Shown here one piece after another: positions 1 through 6,107 of a DNA stretch of 15,930 bases. Both the position numbers and the translations under genes were made by a program. The stretch's first letter is position 1; the number at the start of each line of letters is the position of its first letter. This DNA comes from an uncultured Eggerthellaceae bacterium (GTDB lineage: Bacteria > Actinomycetota > Coriobacteriia > Coriobacteriales > Eggerthellaceae), in the NCBI GenBank assembly GCA_958454405.1, contig CAUEBO010000058.1, positions 1 to 15,930 of the forward strand. Reading direction: 5' to 3'. The notes beneath the pieces are model-generated. The model did no database searches. It saw only the letters and a list, made by a program, of their open reading frames with translations, and was not told the origin of the DNA.

Positions 1-305
1 AGGCGCATGAGCTCGGGGCCGTAGTCGTCCCAGCGGCCGCTCTCGTGCCACAGCTCGCCCGGCTGCAGCGCCGGCATCATGATCTCCTGCGCGCCGATGG
101 CGTCCATCTCCTCGCGCACGACGTTCTCCACTTTGGCCAGCACGCGCTTGCCCAGCGGCAAAAACGTGTACACGCCCGAAGCCGTCTTGCGGATCATGCC
201 CGCGCGCAGCAGCAGCTTGTGGCTGGCGATCTCCGCATCGGCGGGGTCCTCCTTGAGCGTGGGCGCGTACAGCGCGCTCATGCGCATGATGTTCGCATTC
301 GTCAT
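1..305 (-). CDS. proS: Prolyl-tRNA synthetase, N-terminal part (cut by window edge)
   Basis: This is the first 101 residues of a class II prolyl-tRNA synthetase, which attaches proline to tRNA-Pro in the cytosol. The visible protein begins MTNANIMRMSALYAPTLKED. It carries the conserved stretch around residues 34-80 (RAGMIRKTASGVYTFLPLG, then a helix ending EEMDAIGAQEIMMPAL) typical of the bacterial-type ProRS motif 1 region, followed by a GELWHESGRW segment. The catalytic core motifs 2 and 3 lie outside the window. The chosen ATG overlaps the ispG stop codon (ATGA at 302-305) and has a GGAG/AGGA-rich stretch just upstream, so translational coupling to ispG is likely. It is the last visible gene of the pyrH-to-proS cluster. 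Identity is firm; the C-terminal structure cannot be judged. Confidence 0.95.
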   Translation of the reverse strand, partial: MTNANIMRMSALYAPTLKEDPADAEIASHKLLLRAGMIRKTASGVYTFLPLGKRVLAKVENVVREEMDAIGAQEIMMPALQPGELWHESGRWDDYGPELMR

Positions 306-1369
306 AGCTTTCCTATCTCCTCCATCAAAGCGTCAACGATGGCGCTCTCTTCAACCTTGCGGACGGTGTCGCCATGGGCGAACACCACGCCCGATCCCGC
401 TCCGCACGCCACGCCGATATCGGCGTCGGCGGCCTCGCCCGGACCGTTCACCACGCATCCCATCACCGCCACCTTGAGCGGCTTGTCCAGCCCGGCGATG
501 CGCTCCTCCACCTGTCGGGCCAGGCCGATCAGATCCACTTGGCAGCGCCCGCACGTGGGGCAGCTGATGAGCTCGGGAGCGCGGCGGCGCAGATCGAGGG
601 CCGCCAGCAGCGTCCAGCAGGCGCGGACCTCCTGCACGGGATCGTCGGTGAGCGAGATGCGCAGCGTGTCGCCGATGCCCTCTTCCAGCAGGATGCCCAG
701 GCCGCACGCCGATTTGATGACGCCCTGGAACGTGGTGCCCGCCTCGGTCACGCCGATGTGCAGCGGACACGTTGGAAGCTCGCGGGCCAGCAGCCGGTAC
801 GTGCCCACCGTGGCCATCACGTCGTGCGCCTTCGCGCTGACCACCAGGTCGCGGAAACCGCGGTCCTCGCAGTAGCGCACGTACTCCACGGCCGAGCGCG
901 CCAGCTTCTCCGGCAGCGAAAGGTCGTCGCGCGCAGCCAGATCGGCATCGAGCGAGCCGGCGTTCACGCCGATGCGGATGGGAATGCCCGCCTCGCCCGC
1001 GGCGTCAAGCACGGCATCCGTCTTGGCCAGGCCCCCGATGTTGCCGGGGTTGATGCGCAGCTTGGCGGCGCCGCGCCGGGCGGCTTCCACGGCGATGTCG
1101 GCCGAGAAGTGGATGTCGGCCACCACCGGAAGCGGCGACTGGGCGCACACGGCTTCGAAGGCGTCCAGGCACGCGCGCTGCGGAACGGCCATGCGCACCA
1201 CTTCGCAGCCGGCAGCGGCCAGCGCCTCGATCTGCGCGAGGTTCGCCGCAGCGTCGTCGGCGGGCGCGTTCAGCATGGACTGCACCACCGCAGGAGCGCC
1301 GCCTCCCAGCGGCACGTTGCCCACCATCACCCGGCGGGTCGCCTGATTCGGTTTGGCGCACGCGCCCAT
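302..1369 (-). CDS. ispG: 4-hydroxy-3-methylbut-2-enyl-diphosphate synthase (IspG/GcpE)
   Basis: IspG performs the penultimate step of the MEP isoprenoid pathway, reductive ring opening of MEcPP to HMBPP, using a 4Fe-4S cluster. With the chosen start the protein is 355 residues, normal for the short bacterial form. The N-terminal TIM-barrel part shows VQSMLN, ADIHF and LRINPGNIG. The C-terminal part carries the cluster ligands in SCPTCGRC and MGCVVNGPGE, at C270, C273, C305 and E312, the same spacing as in E. coli. An in-frame ATG lies 26 codons upstream, but the start at 1369 has a GGAG four bases before it and gives the usual N-terminus (MGACAKPNQATRRVMVG). Its stop overlaps the proS start. 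Upstream lies a structured leader and a possible -10 box. Dxr, an earlier enzyme of the same pathway, is encoded in the same cluster. Confidence 0.96.
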   Translation of the reverse strand: MGACAKPNQATRRVMVGNVPLGGGAPAVVQSMLNAPADDAAANLAQIEALAAAGCEVVRMAVPQRACLDAFEAVCAQSPLPVVADIHFSADIAVEAARRGAAKLRINPGNIGGLAKTDAVLDAAGEAGIPIRIGVNAGSLDADLAARDDLSLPEKLARSAVEYVRYCEDRGFRDLVVSAKAHDVMATVGTYRLLARELPTCPLHIGVTEAGTTFQGVIKSACGLGILLEEGIGDTLRISLTDDPVQEVRACWTLLAALDLRRRAPELISCPTCGRCQVDLIGLARQVEERIAGLDKPLKVAVMGCVVNGPGEAADADIGVACGAGSGVVFAHGDTVRKVEESAIVDALMEEIGKL

Positions 1370-1391
1370 AGCTTCTCCATCCCCCAGCCGT

Positions 1392-1452
1392 CCGCGCAAG
1401 CGCGGCAAGCATGGCGTTCCGACAGCCCGCAGGCTGCACGCGCTCAAGCGCG
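1392..1452 (-). promoter_or_regulatory. Three consecutive small hairpins in the ispG leader
   Basis: Read on the minus strand, three perfect stem-loops follow each other before ispG. They are 1439-1452 (6-bp stem, 2-base turn), 1423-1436 (5-bp stem, 4-base loop) and 1392-1405 (5-bp stem; in RNA CCGCG-CUUG-CGCGG, where CUUG closed by G-C is a known stable tetraloop). The ispG start codon is at 1369. Whether they regulate anything is inference; GC-rich sequence forms small hairpins by chance. Confidence 0.4.
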
Positions 1453-1461
1453 TCGCCGGCT

Positions 1462-1467
1462 ATTTTA
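1462..1467 (-). promoter_or_regulatory. Possible -10 box for ispG-proS
   Basis: The minus strand reads TAAAAT here in an otherwise GC-rich stretch, about 95 bases before the ispG start. A TTGGCC at 1488-1493 could be a -35 element, but the 20-base spacing is too long for a good sigma-70-type promoter. It would let ispG-proS be transcribed apart from rseP, which lies beyond a large gap. Confidence 0.3.
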
Positions 1468-1555
1468 CCTCCGATTCCCCCGTTTCCGGCCAAATGCACA
1501 GGGATTTCGCGGGCAGGCGCACACCAGAGGAAGCGTCCGTGCAGGCGAATCACCA

Positions 1556-1726
1556 TTTCGTGGCAGGTTTCGACGATAATCTGCCCATTCGAAGCCCCCT
1601 GTTGCGGAGAACGCCGCGCGGTCGATTCTCCCTTCGGCGTCGCGCCTGTTCAGATACGTGCCGAAAAACAGGTGCCGGAGAAAGGACGTGCGCAACGGCG
1701 GATTATCGTCGAAACCTGCCACGAAA
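1556..1726. repeat. 171-bp element with 26-bp perfect terminal inverted repeats
   Basis: Bases 1556-1581 (starting TTTCGTGGCAGGTTTCGACG) are the exact reverse complement of 1701-1726. Weaker similarity continues outward on both sides, where GAATC at 1547-1551 faces GATTC at 1731-1735. Inside is a smaller stem (CCTGTT facing AACAGG, about 1645-1673). There is no room for a transposase and no clear target duplication, so it looks like a MITE-like or foldback intergenic repeat. In the operon transcript the ends could pair into a long hairpin. A degenerate copy of the end (GGCGAATC then GTGGCAGG) recurs at about 2078-2118. Confidence 0.75.
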
Positions 1727-1880
1727 CGCAGATTCCGCTGACGAACCACCGTCGACGCGCACCGACGCGCAACCTCTCGAGCGATCCACCTGCCATCGGG
1801 CTGCGTGGGAGGCCTCCTCGTGAAGGGAAGCCTCCGGGCAAAGGGAACGGGCCCTCCCAAAGACCGACCAGCGTCGAGCT

Positions 1881-2043
1881 GAACCAGAAATGACCGAAAA
1901 CGCGGTCGAATGTGCAGTCTGCGAGGCTGATTCGCGCTCTTCGCGCGCCTTGGTCGCGTAAAACGCCTGGTCGCGGAATTCCCATGCCCGGTTTCGCGCT
2001 CGGCGACTGCGCATTCGGGGGTGTTTTCTGTCATCTGCGGTTC
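1881..2043. repeat. Inverted pair of related copies with a shared MTEN..ECAV frame
   Basis: Bases 1881-1922 on the plus strand and 2043-2002 on the minus strand align without gaps; by hand count 31 of 42 bases agree. Both contain an ATG (1890 plus, 2034 minus) starting a frame that reads MTEN, two variable residues, then ECAV. Within the conserved residues the base differences I see (ACC/ACA, TGT/TGC) are synonymous. The plus frame stops after 23 codons at 1961. The minus frame stays open for about 190 codons. The space between the arms contains a short direct repeat TGGTCGCG (1951-1958 and 1969-1976). Confidence 0.6.
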
Positions 2044-2077
2044 GGGCCGAATTCCGAAAGGCCGGCCGGCGCGATGG

Positions 2078-2118
2078 AGGCGAATCTGCCAGGGCCGTGG
2101 CAGGATGGTTTGACGGCG
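2078..2118 (+). repeat. Degenerate copy of the 171-bp element's end
   Basis: The order AGGCGAATC, then GTGGCAGG, then GTTTGACG here matches the order AGGCGAATC, GTGGCAGG, GTTTCGACG at 1543-1576 with small insertions. It also contains a small perfect hairpin CTGCCA/TGGCAG (2086-2103). Read as a decayed repeat copy; similarity is visible but short. Confidence 0.4.
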
Positions 2119-2328
2119 GAACGCAACATCGTTTGCGCATCGCAACGTCACCGGCGCTGCCGCGCCGCAGCACCTTGGCGCGCGTCCGAGCGGGGGTCGC
2201 TTCGTGCGCGGCGGGCAGCAAACCCGTGCGCCCGACCTCGCCGGATGCACGCGGGCCAAGGTCGCGTCAGGTGCGATGGACGGGAGCCCGCGCCGCGCAC
2301 ACCCCGAGCACCGAGGGTGACAGAGGGG

Positions 2329-3438
2329 CTATCCCCAGTTCCCGAACACGAACCGCTGGATGTCCTGGTTGATCATGATCAGGAAGAATCCCAGGAACAG
2401 CACCATGCCCGCCGCCGACAGGTAGTTGAGCGCCTTCATGGACACCATCTTGCGCGACACCTTCTGGAACACCTCGATGACGAAGCGACCGCCGTCCAGC
2501 GGCGGGATGGGCAGCAGGTTCATGATGCCCAGCGACACCGAGATCATGGCAGTGAACTGGAGGAAGCTCTCGAAGCCGAGCGCGGCCGCGTCTTTCGACA
2601 TGACCGCGATGCCCACGATGGACGCGGAGTTCGACACGGTGTCGGCAGCGGTTGCGGGGTTGAACAGTCCGGCCACGGCCTGCACCACCATGCCGATGTA
2701 CATGAAGCCCACCTGGATGGAGCGCAGCGGATCCGCGTTCACGTGCACGATCTCGCCCGTCTGGGTTTGCATGTCGAAGCCGATGACGGTGTACAGCACG
2801 ACGAACGCCACGATGGCGAACAGCAGGTTCACGGCAACGCCCGCGACGAGGATGACCGAGCGCTTCCAGAACGGCAGGCTGCGGTACTGCTGGGCGTATT
2901 CGCTCTCGAACAGGGCGCGCGCGTCTTCCACGGGGCGCGCCTGCCCAACCTCATACGACACCGGCGGCAGCGCGCCCGCCGCCCGGGCGGCCTTGACTTG
3001 CTTCCTGCTCGGCTGGAACAAGGGCGCACGGTACGTGTTGAACTGGTCCTTCTTCGTCGGGCCCAGAACGCTGCCCCACTCCACCAGCTCTTCGAGGGCG
3101 TCGTAGGCCTCGTCGTCGGAGATGCCGCAGTCGCGCGCGACGTCTTCCATGTTCGCCGTGCCCCGACGATAGAGCGCGGCGAGCACCGGCTGGAGGTGCG
3201 GGCTCATCTCGCCCGGCTCCATGCCGCACACCTTCGCGTACCCGCCCAGCAAGATGGGCGTGACGCCGAACTTGGTCCCCCACTTCGTGAACCCGATCGA
3301 CGGGCCCGGCAGGCCCAGCATGAACTCGGTCACCCGCACGCCGAACGCGCGGGAGGCCAGGTAGTGTCCGCCCTCGTGGATGAACACGAGGAAGCCCAGC
3401 ACGACGGTAGCGCAGACGATCATCAAGAGAATATCCAT
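2329..3438 (-). CDS. rseP: RseP-type site-2 membrane metalloprotease, atypical: winged-helix-like insert, no clear PDZ
   Basis: This is an M50 intramembrane zinc protease of 369 residues. The first membrane helix carries the zinc motif HEGGH at 21-25. A second membrane helix is at about 194-216. The third conserved motif, NLLPIPPLDGG (307-317), supplies the metal-binding Asp, and a last helix is near 340-360. Site-2 proteases of this type usually cut membrane-bound regulators after a first cut by another protease. Unusually, residues about 79-126, in the loop expected to face the cytosol, read like a winged helix-turn-helix (PVLAALYRRGTANMEDVARD, then GISDDEAYDALEELVEWGSV). The region after helix 2, where a PDZ domain normally sits, has only about 20-25 residues before the usual post-PDZ part. 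The start has AAAGGA 11 bases upstream, and a perfect TATAAT precedes it at 3507-3512. The gene lies between dxr and ispG, the usual actinobacterial order, though a toxin-antitoxin pair intrudes. Confidence 0.9.
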   Translation of the reverse strand: MDILLMIVCATVVLGFLVFIHEGGHYLASRAFGVRVTEFMLGLPGPSIGFTKWGTKFGVTPILLGGYAKVCGMEPGEMSPHLQPVLAALYRRGTANMEDVARDCGISDDEAYDALEELVEWGSVLGPTKKDQFNTYRAPLFQPSRKQVKAARAAGALPPVSYEVGQARPVEDARALFESEYAQQYRSLPFWKRSVILVAGVAVNLLFAIVAFVVLYTVIGFDMQTQTGEIVHVNADPLRSIQVGFMYIGMVVQAVAGLFNPATAADTVSNSASIVGIAVMSKDAAALGFESFLQFTAMISVSLGIMNLLPIPPLDGGRFVIEVFQKVSRKMVSMKALNYLSAAGMVLFLGFFLIMINQDIQRFVFGNWG

Positions 3439-3506
3439 GGAAACTCGAATCCTTTCGAATACGAGGCGATTGCACCAAGCGCAGCCACTGCTACGCGAAT
3501 GGCATC

Positions 3507-3512
3507 ATTATA
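3507..3512 (-). promoter_or_regulatory. Candidate -10 box for rseP
   Basis: The minus strand reads a perfect TATAAT about 70 bases upstream of the rseP ATG. No good -35 hexamer stands at 16-19 bases (CTGCGC is the best). In this GC-rich context the consensus -10 is still notable. It would restore rseP expression after the dxr transcript is separated from it by the oppositely oriented toxin-antitoxin genes. Confidence 0.45.
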
Positions 3513-3837
3513 CGGAAGGCCCCGACACGCGCAGCGCCGTCCGGGAAAAACCTACAAGTGCGGGATGAAACCGCCATACGGACGCCGCTCGGGCGGCGGG
3601 CGGCGAGGAAGCCCGTCATGGCACGCGGCAGGGAGCCCGTGCAAGAATGCGTCGAATGCGCGTCGGCGTTCTGTTCGAACTGCGCTGGGCGCGCGTCGGG
3701 ATCGCGCCCGAAGGCACGCGTTCGATCGCTGGAACTGCGCCATCGAGACGCTGGACGACGCCTCTAACATAGGAACCAGCGGATCCGCACCACGAACTCA
3801 ACTGGCTGACGAAAGAGGTTCTTCGCAATGGCGCGCC

Positions 3838-3866
3838 TTGCCCCTCCTCGACTTTTGCAATACAAT
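3838..3866 (+). promoter_or_regulatory. Sigma-70-type promoter of the toxin-antitoxin pair
   Basis: TTGCCC at 3838-3843 and TACAAT at 3861-3866 are separated by exactly 17 bases. Transcription would begin near 3873, about 20 bases before the toxin ATG at 3895, with GAGGG at 3880-3884 as ribosome-binding site. This shows the pair has its own promoter, against the direction of the surrounding cluster. Confidence 0.6.
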
Positions 3867-3894
3867 AGTTTCCAACGCAGAGGGTGCTGCGCTT

Positions 3895-4107
3895 ATGGAT
3901 AAGATCGTCATCCACGAACGAATCAACGAACGTCACCCGGAAATCGAAGCGCGCGATGTGCTGCATGCCTGGAAACAGTGCTTTCGCTCGGCCCCTCGCC
4001 TGCGGAAGCCCGAAGAGTACCTGGCTATCGGAACAGATGCTCGCGGAAGACTGCTGGAAATGGCCGCTGTTCGACTCGACAACGCATGGCTTGCTTTCAC
4101 GCCATGA
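3895..4107 (+). CDS. Small putative toxin of a type II toxin-antitoxin pair, apparently frameshifted near its end
   Basis: A 70-residue protein (MDKIVIHERINERHPEIEAR...) directly precedes a ribbon-helix-helix antitoxin. Its middle and end (GTDARGRLLEMAAV, then WLAF) resemble compact toxins of the BrnT/RelE size class from actinobacteria, recognised from memory and not searched. The frame stops at 4107 after WLAFTP. Read one base back from the TTC at 4096-4098, the sequence instead continues FHAMTPPSSKTISELGIKK and on to a stop at 4199, overlapping the antitoxin start. HAMTPP...K is the tail I would expect for this family. One T missing from the TTT run at 4095-4097 explains this; the alternatives are a sequencing error or -1 slippage of the Phe tRNA (UUC to UUU). 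Base composition is less GC-rich than the flanking genes, hinting at transfer. Activity is uncertain. Confidence 0.6.
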   Translation: MDKIVIHERINERHPEIEARDVLHAWKQCFRSAPRLRKPEEYLAIGTDARGRLLEMAAVRLDNAWLAFTP

Positions 4108-4161
4108 CTCCGCCGTCGAGCAAAACGATTTCAGAACTCGGTATCAAGAAGGGAGGCGCGC

Positions 4162-4428
4162 ATGGAACGCATCGCACGAGACGGCACCGCCCTCACTGAC
4201 GAGCTGTTGGACGAGATGGCGAAGGAGTACGAAGCCGGCACCTGGGAGGGGCCGCTCGGCGAAGTCGTCATGGGCCGCCCTCGCCTGTTCGATGAAGAGC
4301 TGGAGACCGTCTCGTTTCGCCTGCCGAAATCACGCGTCGACGCTCTTGAAGCGGCGGCGAAGCACCGCGGAGAGACCAAGTCCGACCTTTTCCGCGAGGC
4401 GGTGGACCGCTTCCTCGAGGAAGCATAG
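4162..4428 (+). CDS. Antitoxin with C-terminal ribbon-helix-helix (CopG-like) domain
   Basis: An 88-residue acidic protein. The N-terminal half (LTDELLDEMAKEYEAGTWEG, then PLGEVVMGRPRL) is likely the toxin-binding part. The C-terminal half (ETVSFRLPKSRVDALEAAAK, then HRGETKSDLFREAVDRFLEE) has the strand-helix-helix pattern of CopG/Arc-type DNA-binding domains. Such antitoxins neutralise the toxin and repress their own promoter. The ATG has an excellent GGGAGG five bases upstream. The gene follows the toxin, the order seen in brnTA- and higBA-type loci; if the toxin frame is restored to 4199 the two genes overlap by 38 bases. The family is clear, the exact type is not. Confidence 0.8.
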   Translation: MERIARDGTALTDELLDEMAKEYEAGTWEGPLGEVVMGRPRLFDEELETVSFRLPKSRVDALEAAAKHRGETKSDLFREAVDRFLEEA

Positions 4429-4520
4429 GCCGGCATGCGCGGGCGCAGAGGCCCAACACGCCATCGTTGCCAGCCGAGGCCGAGCGTGCTGCGATCATCG
4501 TCGATCGAGACATCGTTGCC

Positions 4521-4547
4521 GGCTGATGCGCCGTCAACGCATCAGCC
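4521..4547. terminator. Hairpin between the convergent antitoxin and dxr genes
   Basis: A perfect 10-bp stem GGCTGATGCG/CGCATCAGCC with a 7-base loop lies between the antitoxin stop (4428) and the dxr stop (4590, opposite strand). Position suggests a shared terminator, but neither strand has a run of T after it. A short direct repeat CATCGTTGCC (4462-4471 and 4511-4520) lies just before it. Confidence 0.4.
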
Positions 4548-4589
4548 AATGCGCAAGCAGCCTTTTCGGTCAACCGGATTCGCCACCGC

Positions 4590-5867
4590 CTACGCCACGT
4601 GTTTGCGCGCCTCCGCGCGGGCCCAGGCGTCCAGCTCCTCCAATTGCTCCAAGCTCTCCACGCGCTGCACGCCGGCGCGCTCGTGCGCGTCCATGACGGC
4701 CTCGACGCACCGCGCGATGCCCAGATAGGTTCCCTCCTCGGCCAGAAACGCCGCCACGGCCACCTCGTTCGCGGCGTTCATGACGCACGGCAGCGTGCCG
4801 CCCACGGCACCCGCATGGCGCGCGAGCGCGAGGCAATGGAACGTGTCCATGTCGGGCGCAGCGAACTCGAGCGAGCCGAGCGTGCGGAAATCGAGCGGCT
4901 CCACCGGCGCGTCCCAGCGCTCGGGATACGACAGGGCGAACTGGATGGGGATGCGCATGTCGGTGGTGCCCAGGTGCGCCTTCACGCTGCCGTCGGCGAA
5001 CTCCACCATGGAGTGGATGGCGCTCTGCGGCTGCACCACGACCTCGATCTTGTCGTAGTCCATGGCGAACAGGTGGTGCGCCTCGATGACCTCCAGGCCC
5101 TTGTTCATGAGCGTGGACGAGTCGATGGAGATCTTCGCGCCCATGTTCCACGTGGGGTGCGCGAGCGCCTGGGCCGGCGTGATGCCCTTGAGTTGGTCGG
5201 CCGTGCGCCCGCGGAACGGGCCGCCCGACGCCGTCACCCACAGCCGCGACACTTCGCGCGCGTCCTCGCCCAAAAGGCACTGGTAGATGGCGCCGTGCTC
5301 CGAATCGATGGGCATGAGCGCGCCGGCGGGACCCGTGGCGGGCGCAGCGCCGCGCGCGCGGCGCTGCGCGTCCACCTGCGCGGCCAGCGGCATGATGAGG
5401 TCGCCGCCCACCACGAGCGACTCCTTGTTCGCAAGCGCCAGCACCTTGCCCGCGCGCAGCGTCTCGCAGCTGGCCCGCAAACCCGCCGCGCCCACGAGCG
5501 CGTTCACCACCACGTCGGCTTGGGGAAGGTTCACGAGGTCCGCGACCGCATCAGCGCCGAAGCCGAGCGATCCCTCGCCGCGCACCCCGCTCTGCGCGAC
5601 GGCTTGCGCGAGCGACGACGATGCGCCGCCCGAGGCCGCGCCGCGCGCCTGCGCCCGCAGCTCGTCGGCCACCGGCAGTTCCGCCAGGCGCTCGTCGCCC
5701 ACCGCCAGGTGGCGCACGCCGAATTCCTTCGCCTGCGCCAGCAGCTCGTCGGCGCGCGCGTTCACGGCGAGCCCCACGATCTCCAGCTTGTCCGCATGGC
5801 GCCTGGCCACGTCGAGCGTCTGCGTGCCGATGGATCCGGTGGACCCCAGAACCACGATGCGTTTCAT
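4590..5867 (-). CDS. dxr: 1-deoxy-D-xylulose 5-phosphate reductoisomerase
   Basis: Dxr converts DXP to 2-C-methyl-D-erythritol 4-phosphate with NADPH and a divalent metal, the first committed step of the MEP pathway. The 425-residue protein starts with the Rossmann motif GSTGSIG (8-14) and carries NKES (147-150). The metal-binding IDSEHGAIYQCL gives D188 and E190, ASGGPFRG marks the active-site loop, and HPTWNMGAKISIDSSTLMNK leads to E259. It is about 25-30 residues longer than usual because of Ala/Gly/Ser-rich insertions at about 73-98 and 166-182, away from the catalytic residues. TAGGAGG five bases before the ATG fixes the start. It follows cdsA across a repeat-bearing gap. The next cluster gene, rseP, is separated by the toxin-antitoxin pair. 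Confidence 0.97.
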   Translation of the reverse strand: MKRIVVLGSTGSIGTQTLDVARRHADKLEIVGLAVNARADELLAQAKEFGVRHLAVGDERLAELPVADELRAQARGAASGGASSSLAQAVAQSGVRGEGSLGFGADAVADLVNLPQADVVVNALVGAAGLRASCETLRAGKVLALANKESLVVGGDLIMPLAAQVDAQRRARGAAPATGPAGALMPIDSEHGAIYQCLLGEDAREVSRLWVTASGGPFRGRTADQLKGITPAQALAHPTWNMGAKISIDSSTLMNKGLEVIEAHHLFAMDYDKIEVVVQPQSAIHSMVEFADGSVKAHLGTTDMRIPIQFALSYPERWDAPVEPLDFRTLGSLEFAAPDMDTFHCLALARHAGAVGGTLPCVMNAANEVAVAAFLAEEGTYLGIARCVEAVMDAHERAGVQRVESLEQLEELDAWARAEARKHVA

Positions 5868-5983
5868 GCGCGCCTCCTACAACGATGGTGCATGCGTCCA
5901 ACCATTCGCATTATCGCAGGTTGAAGCCTTTACGTCACGGGTTGTTCCAACGTCAGCGAGGGCGGCTGCACCGCGCAACCGCC

Positions 5984-6067
5984 CTGTAGGGCAAGGGCTC
6001 TGCCCTTGCCGTTCAACAAGATGCGCCTTCGCAGGTCGACGGCAAGGGCAGAGCCCTTGCCCTACAG
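5984..6067. repeat. 28-bp perfect inverted repeat with self-palindromic arms, between cdsA and dxr
   Basis: Bases 5984-6011 are the exact reverse complement of 6040-6067, separated by 28 bases. Each arm contains its own 9-bp palindrome (GGCAAGGGC-TCT-GCCCTTGCC and its complement). The RNA could therefore form either one long hairpin or two short ones. This is the look of a dispersed intergenic palindrome (REP/BIME-like). It starts 41 bases after the cdsA stop codon in the operon transcript. Confidence 0.8.
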
Positions 6068-6107
6068 AAACGTCTCTTTTCTGGCGCGTTCAGTGCAACT
6101 CCCCAAC

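Larger units (their letters stand above)
1370..2328. other. Long intergenic gap between rseP and ispG, filled with repeats
   Basis: About 960 bases separate the rseP stop from the ispG start in a cluster whose other gaps are mostly short. I see no convincing conventional gene. A long open frame exists on the minus strand (about 1465-2259), but its residue composition is rich in Arg, Pro and Ala without domain character and is largely made of repeat arms. The gap holds the ispG leader (1370-1467), a 171-bp element with 26-bp perfect inverted ends (1556-1726), an inverted pair of copies sharing an MTEN..ECAV reading frame (1881-2043), and a degenerate third copy of the first element's end (about 2078-2118). 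The stretch 2120-2328 holds nothing I recognise. Confidence 0.6.
3439..3894. other. Intergenic gap between rseP and the toxin gene
   Basis: About 455 bases with divergent control signals at its two ends: the rseP -10 box near 3510 (minus) and the toxin promoter at 3838-3866 (plus). Short open frames on both strands in 3552-3770 have Arg/Ala/Ser-rich composition, no good ribosome-binding site and no recognisable motif, so I do not call them genes. I see no repeat or RNA gene here. Confidence 0.5.

Noticed and set aside
1465..2259. 264-codon minus-strand open frame in the rseP-ispG gap
   Set aside because: It runs through both repeat elements and has no domain pattern or good start. Only the MTEN segment inside it merits attention, so it is treated as repeat-derived.
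3552..3770. Short open frames on both strands upstream of the toxin
   Set aside because: Overlapping frames of low-complexity Arg/Ala/Ser content, no ribosome-binding site, no recognised family.
1912..4104. Very long open frame on the plus strand opposite rseP
   Set aside because: It is the antisense of rseP in GC-rich DNA. It is His/Arg-rich without domain character, and only its last 70 codons (the toxin frame) have a promoter, ribosome-binding site and family-like content.
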